A model generated the notes under the pieces. The model had not been told where the DNA came from. It saw only the letters and a program-made list of their open reading frames with translations, and did no database searches. From Thermosulfurimonas marina (GTDB taxonomy: Bacteria > Desulfobacterota > Thermodesulfobacteria > Thermodesulfobacteriales > Thermodesulfobacteriaceae), in contig NZ_CP042909.1 of NCBI RefSeq assembly GCF_012317585.1, positions 186,001-250,000 on the forward strand: a stretch of 64,000 nt of DNA. The letters are read 5' to 3'. The translations under genes were made by a program, and so were the position numbers. Positions 61,003 through 64,000 of the stretch are shown one piece after another (position 1 is the first letter of the stretch; each line of letters begins with the position of its first letter).

Positions 61003-62460
61003 TTACATCCAGCTCTGGGGCCCGAGGGCCGAGATCTCGGCCACATAGCGGGCGATCTTGAGGACCTCCTCGTCCGGGTCAAACTCCTTGAAGGCCGAAA
61101 CCAGTTCCTCCAGGTGCTCCTCAATGAAGCGGGTGGAAAACTCTCCGGCCCGGAATTTGGGGTGCCGGATGATGCTGATGAGAAGAGGGGCGATAGTCTT
61201 CACTCCCTCCACCCGCAGACCCCGGGAAAGGGCCCGGTCCATGACCCGGATGGCCTGATCGCGATCGGCCCCGGCACTCATGATGAGCATAAACATGGAA
61301 TCGTAGTAAGGAGGAATCTCCGCCCCCTCATAGACCCCGGTGGAGATGCGGATGTTGGGCCCGTCCGGGATTTGAAGCCGGGTGATGGTCCCGAAGGAGG
61401 GGGTAAAGGTGCGCGGGTCTTCGGCGGTGAGCCGGCACTCTATGGCCCAGCGGTTGCTCTGGATATCGCGCTGATGAAAGGGGAGGGGTTTGCCCTCGGC
61501 AATCTGGATCATGAGGTCCACGATGTCCAGTCCGGTGGCCAGTTCGGTGACCCCATGTTCCACCTGAAGACGGGTATTGACCTCCAGGAAATAGAACTTC
61601 CGGGTTTCGGAGTCCAGCAGGAACTCCACTGTGCCCGCGGAATCGTAGCCGATCTCCCGCATGAGCCGCACCGCGGTGAAACAGATCTCCTGGCGCAGAT
61701 CATCGTCCAGAGAAGGGGCCGGAGTCTCCTCGATGATCTTCTGGTTGCGGCGCTGGATGGTGCACTCGCGCTCAAAAAGGTGCACCACGTGGCCGTGCCG
61801 GTCGGCCACAACCTGGACCTCCACATGTCGGCCGCGCTGGATATATTTTTCGGCAATGAGGCTGGAGTCCCCAAAGGCCTTGTAGGCCTCAGACTGGGCG
61901 TGGGAGAACTTCTGGGGCAGCTCCTCGGCGCTTTCCACCTTGACCATACCCTTTCCGCCCCCGCCCAGGGCCGCCTTGAGCATGATGGGAAACTCCACCC
62001 TTTCACGCTCCATCCACTCCAGAACCGCCTCGGGGCTCTGCGGATCTTCTATCCCCGGAATGGTGGGCAAATTGGCTCGCTTGGCCAGCTCCTTGGCGGC
62101 CTTCTTGTCTCCCATGAGGGAGATGATCCGGGGACTCGGGCCGATCCAGGTAAGACCGGCGTCGATCACCCGCTGGGCGAACTCCGCATTTTCCGCAAGA
62201 AACCCCCAGCCGGGATGGATAGCATCGGCCCCGGTCTGGAGGGCGGCCTCGATGATGCGGTCCATGTTGAGATAGGACTTAAGCGGCGGCCCCTCCCCGA
62301 TGTGCACGGCCTCATCGGCCATAAAGACATGGAGACTCAGCCGGTCCGGGGTGCTGTAAACCGCCACCGTAGGGATCTTAAGATCCCGGCAGGTCTGCAT
62401 GATACGCACCGCCGGCACTCCACGGTTGGCCACGAGGATCTTGCGGATCTTTCCGGACAT
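61003..62460 (-). CDS. pycA: pyruvate carboxylase subunit A (biotin carboxylase)
   Basis: 485-residue ATP-grasp biotin carboxylase. KILVANRGVPAVRIMQTC opens the protein, HPGWGFLAENAEFA near 80, glycine loop AALGGGGKGM near 162, RDxTIQ-type ECTIQRRNQKIIEETPAP near 235 and EVNTRLQVEHGVTE near 293 are canonical, unlike the divergent carboxylase at 25869. ATG 62460 starts the conserved region; the frame to 62517 has no family-like sequence. It lies upstream of pycB on the same strand, 361 bases away, across the small-protein pair. Confidence 0.92.
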   Translation of the reverse strand: MSGKIRKILVANRGVPAVRIMQTCRDLKIPTVAVYSTPDRLSLHVFMADEAVHIGEGPPLKSYLNMDRIIEAALQTGADAIHPGWGFLAENAEFAQRVIDAGLTWIGPSPRIISLMGDKKAAKELAKRANLPTIPGIEDPQSPEAVLEWMERERVEFPIMLKAALGGGGKGMVKVESAEELPQKFSHAQSEAYKAFGDSSLIAEKYIQRGRHVEVQVVADRHGHVVHLFERECTIQRRNQKIIEETPAPSLDDDLRQEICFTAVRLMREIGYDSAGTVEFLLDSETRKFYFLEVNTRLQVEHGVTELATGLDIVDLMIQIAEGKPLPFHQRDIQSNRWAIECRLTAEDPRTFTPSFGTITRLQIPDGPNIRISTGVYEGAEIPPYYDSMFMLIMSAGADRDQAIRVMDRALSRGLRVEGVKTIAPLLISIIRHPKFRAGEFSTRFIEEHLEELVSAFKEFDPDEEVLKIARYVAEISALGPQSWM

Positions 62461-62524
62461 AGGACGACCCCTGGGAAAGATTTGAGGTCCCTTACCACAT
62501 TTCCAGAGGATCCTCAAGACCTTC

Positions 62525-62552
62525 TTGCGTCTCCCTTAAGCTCGCCTATCAT
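62525..62552 (+). promoter_or_regulatory. predicted promoter of marC (leaderless)
   Basis: TTGCGT (62525-62530), 16-base spacer, TATCAT (62547-62552). Six bases later is the marC ATG (62559), so transcription is expected to begin at or near the start codon. Confidence 0.4.
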
Positions 62553-62558
62553 TTAGGT

Positions 62559-63209
62559 ATGCGCCCCGAAACCTTGGCCTACCTCGGCTTTCTCCTTCAG
62601 GTCTTCGTAGGCTTCGTGGCCATTATGAATCCTATCGGAAATACCCCCATTTATCTTTCGCTGGTGGAGGACTTTTCCGAGGCCGAGAGACTGCGCGTAG
62701 CCCGTACCGCGGTCCTCTGGGCCTTTTTCATCGTGACCGTCTTCACCCTCGGGGGGAACCTCATCTTTCGCCTCTTCGGCATTACCCTCCCGGCCTTCCG
62801 AATCGCCGGGGGTATCCTCCTTTTCATGATCGCCTATCACCTGGTGCGGGCCCGTCGTTCCCACCAGCACCACCCTACGGAGGAAGAGGAAGAAGAGTCC
62901 CCGGAAGACATTGCGGTGACCCCCTTGGCCACTCCCATTCTCGCCGGCCCCGGGACCATCACTACCGCCCTATCCCTGGTGGGCCGTAAGACCGACCCGG
63001 TAAAGATCCTCACGGTGATCGGAGTCTTTGGCCTGGTCTGTCTCCTTACCTACCTCTGCTTTGTTTACGGAGAGGCCCTCACCAAGCGCCTACGGCCCTA
63101 CTGGGTAGGGGTCATGACCCGGCTCATGGGTCTGATCCTGGCGGTAATCGCCGTCCAGATGGTTCTTGAGGGGTTGAGCGAGGTCCTTCCGCAGATGTTT
63201 ATCAAATAA
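62559..63209 (+). CDS. MarC family membrane protein
   Basis: 216-residue six-helix inner-membrane protein. MNPIGNTPIYLSL near residues 23-35 and TPLATPILAGPGTITTAL near 119-136 are the two inverted-repeat hallmarks of MarC/UPF0056. A variable cytoplasmic loop (RSHQHHPTEEEEEESPED) separates the halves and is rich in His and Glu, perhaps metal-binding. Function in this family is unresolved; despite the name it is not established as an antibiotic-resistance gene. Confidence 0.88.
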   Translation: MRPETLAYLGFLLQVFVGFVAIMNPIGNTPIYLSLVEDFSEAERLRVARTAVLWAFFIVTVFTLGGNLIFRLFGITLPAFRIAGGILLFMIAYHLVRARRSHQHHPTEEEEEESPEDIAVTPLATPILAGPGTITTALSLVGRKTDPVKILTVIGVFGLVCLLTYLCFVYGEALTKRLRPYWVGVMTRLMGLILAVIAVQMVLEGLSEVLPQMFIK

Positions 63210-63212
63210 AAA

Positions 63213-63230
63213 GGGGGCCGTGCGGCCCCC
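63213..63230 (-). terminator. intrinsic terminator of the OprB-like porin gene
   Basis: GGGGGCC (63213-63219) pairs with GGCCCCC (63224-63230) over a 4-base loop; on the minus strand the stem is followed by TTTTTATTTG. Located 6 bases after the porin stop and also just past the marC stop, so it may end both transcripts, better for minus. Confidence 0.8.
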
Positions 63231-63236
63231 TCCCAT

Positions 63237-64000
63237 CTAATATTCCCAGACTCCGCGGAGGCTGAAGACCCAGAAGCCGTCGTCCTCAAGCCCCGCCGGA
63301 TTCCAGGTGTACTGAAAGTCCGGGGTGAGGGCCAGGTGATCGCTGGCCTGAAACCGATAATAAACCTCCAGATGCCATTCGTCCCGGGCCTCGTGTCGGT
63401 GCATGTGAGGATCCAGGACCAAACGCCGGGCATACACCCCCTGGCCCTCCCAGTAGTCCTCGTAAGCGTCACTTATCCCGAACCAGGCCAGGCCCAAACC
63501 CAGCCGGTCCTCCCCCCGGCCCCACCGGGCCCCGGAGATCGAAACCCCCAGACTCGCACTCTGCTCAAAACCGTAAGAAAAATCCAGATCCTCAAGCCCC
63601 GTGTTCCAGTAACCCACCAGCTCGTCCCCCCGCCAGCCGTAACGGAAAAAGATCCCCATCCCTTCGGCCACCTCCTGGTCAAAAGAAACCCCAAAACCCC
63701 AGGCCGGCTCGTCATTTTCCGGCTCGATCCCTTTGGCAAAATAATCCTCAAGATCGTCCCACTCCAGGTGCTTTTCCCCCTGATACCACAGGTAAAAGCG
63801 GTAGTTTCCCGGCCGGCCCCAGAGCCGGGGACTTACCGCAAGCTGGGCCACCAGGAAGGGATAGTCAAAAAGGTTGTCCCAATCCGAATTCGCGTCCTCG
63901 TAGCCCAGCGTAAAACTCCACCTCTCGGCCTCCAGGGCCGCCACCACCCCGAAGCTGTAAGAGGCCCACTCCACAGCAGCGTTATTTACGAAAACCGGGC
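63237..64000 (-). CDS. carbohydrate-selective porin (OprB-like), C-terminal part
   Basis: Partial gene: the reading frame stays open to the window edge (PVFVNNAAVEWASYS), so the N terminus is outside. 254 residues of beta-barrel are visible, with aromatic strands (RFYLWYQGEK, GMGIFFRYGW, LGVSISGARWGRGEDRLGLGLAW, WHLEVYYRFQASDHLALTPDFQYTWNP) and a C-terminal aromatic (RGVWEY). The LTPDFQYxxxP ending is typical of OprB-type porins, which pass sugars. The natural ligand is unknown. Confidence 0.8.
   Translation of the reverse strand, partial: PVFVNNAAVEWASYSFGVVAALEAERWSFTLGYEDANSDWDNLFDYPFLVAQLAVSPRLWGRPGNYRFYLWYQGEKHLEWDDLEDYFAKGIEPENDEPAWGFGVSFDQEVAEGMGIFFRYGWRGDELVGYWNTGLEDLDFSYGFEQSASLGVSISGARWGRGEDRLGLGLAWFGISDAYEDYWEGQGVYARRLVLDPHMHRHEARDEWHLEVYYRFQASDHLALTPDFQYTWNPAGLEDDGFWVFSLRGVWEY

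Noticed and set aside
61114-62556. A 480-codon open frame antisense to pycA
   Set aside because: It mirrors codons of the well-conserved biotin carboxylase on the minus strand; GC-rich third positions keep the complement open. Composition (Gly/His/Asp-rich) is typical of antisense frames and no motif is present.

Overview
The window looks like a chromosomal segment of a thermophilic, anaerobic, Gram-negative bacterium, most likely a member of the Thermodesulfobacteriota (Thermosulfurimonas/Thermodesulfatator type). This is inferred from the GC-rich DNA, the compact overlapping operons, the Glu/Arg/Lys-rich proteins, the two-membrane genes (BamD- and BamE-like lipoproteins, three porins, AsmA), the futalosine-route menaquinone gene mqnE, and a Tat-exported molybdopterin oxidoreductase. 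No rRNA, tRNA, IS element or CRISPR array was seen.

Layout. 1-3014 (+): end of a tRNA nucleotidyltransferase gene, then a molybdate/tungstate ABC transporter (modABC). 3060-8620: a biotin locus, bioA-bioF-bioG-bioC-bioD (+) and convergent bioB (-). 8682-14704 (-): a DUF3373-type porin, a giant AsmA-like protein and a histidine phosphatase. 14796-24405: gyrA, mqnE, an HNH endonuclease, glmS, a zinc-ribbon SpoU methyltransferase, ugd, an AAA/DUF4143 ATPase and an MBL hydrolase. 24561-30882 (+): purA, then a four-gene acetyl-CoA-carboxylase-type operon (biotin carboxylase, AccA-AccD fusion, unusual biotin carrier, BirA without an HTH). 30879-36941: mainly minus-strand housekeeping genes (frameshifted MNT nucleotidyltransferase, LOG-like protein, pcm, BamE-like, BamD-like, trxB, trxA, radA, PilZ).

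37026-46979 (-) is the most distinctive block. A three-gene sensory cassette (membrane protein, PAS histidine kinase, NtrC-type sigma-54 activator) precedes an operon encoding a Tat-exported Mo/W oxidoreductase, a four-cluster ferredoxin subunit, a cytochrome b and an AmiS/UreI-like membrane protein. The operon ends with a previously easy-to-miss 24-residue membrane peptide, and an OprO/P-like porin follows. A textbook sigma-54 promoter and an inverted-repeat upstream activating site lie between regulator and operon. The physiological substrate is unresolved (polysulfide/thiosulfate-like or formate-like).

46925-50808 (-): GT39 glycosyltransferase, PAP2 phosphatase, transaldolase-like gene, argG. 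50867-55229 (+): polyprenyl synthase, HAD phosphatase, yceD-rpmF-plsX-fabH. 55198-58074 (-): RluB-type pseudouridine synthase, Memo-like protein, ParB-like protein and a small hypothetical. 58257-58568 (+): flgM behind a possible sigma-28 promoter. 58572-62460 (-): two-subunit pyruvate carboxylase (pycB, pycA), with two small membrane-protein genes on the opposite strand between them. The right end has marC (+) and the C-terminal part of another porin.

The genes connect functionally. Biotin made by bioAFGCDB can be attached by the BirA at 30109 to the ACC-type carrier and to PycB. ModABC can supply metal for the oxidoreductase. Several predicted promoters place transcription starts at or within a few bases of start codons, suggesting leaderless mRNAs. 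All functional statements come from motif recognition by eye; no database search was run.
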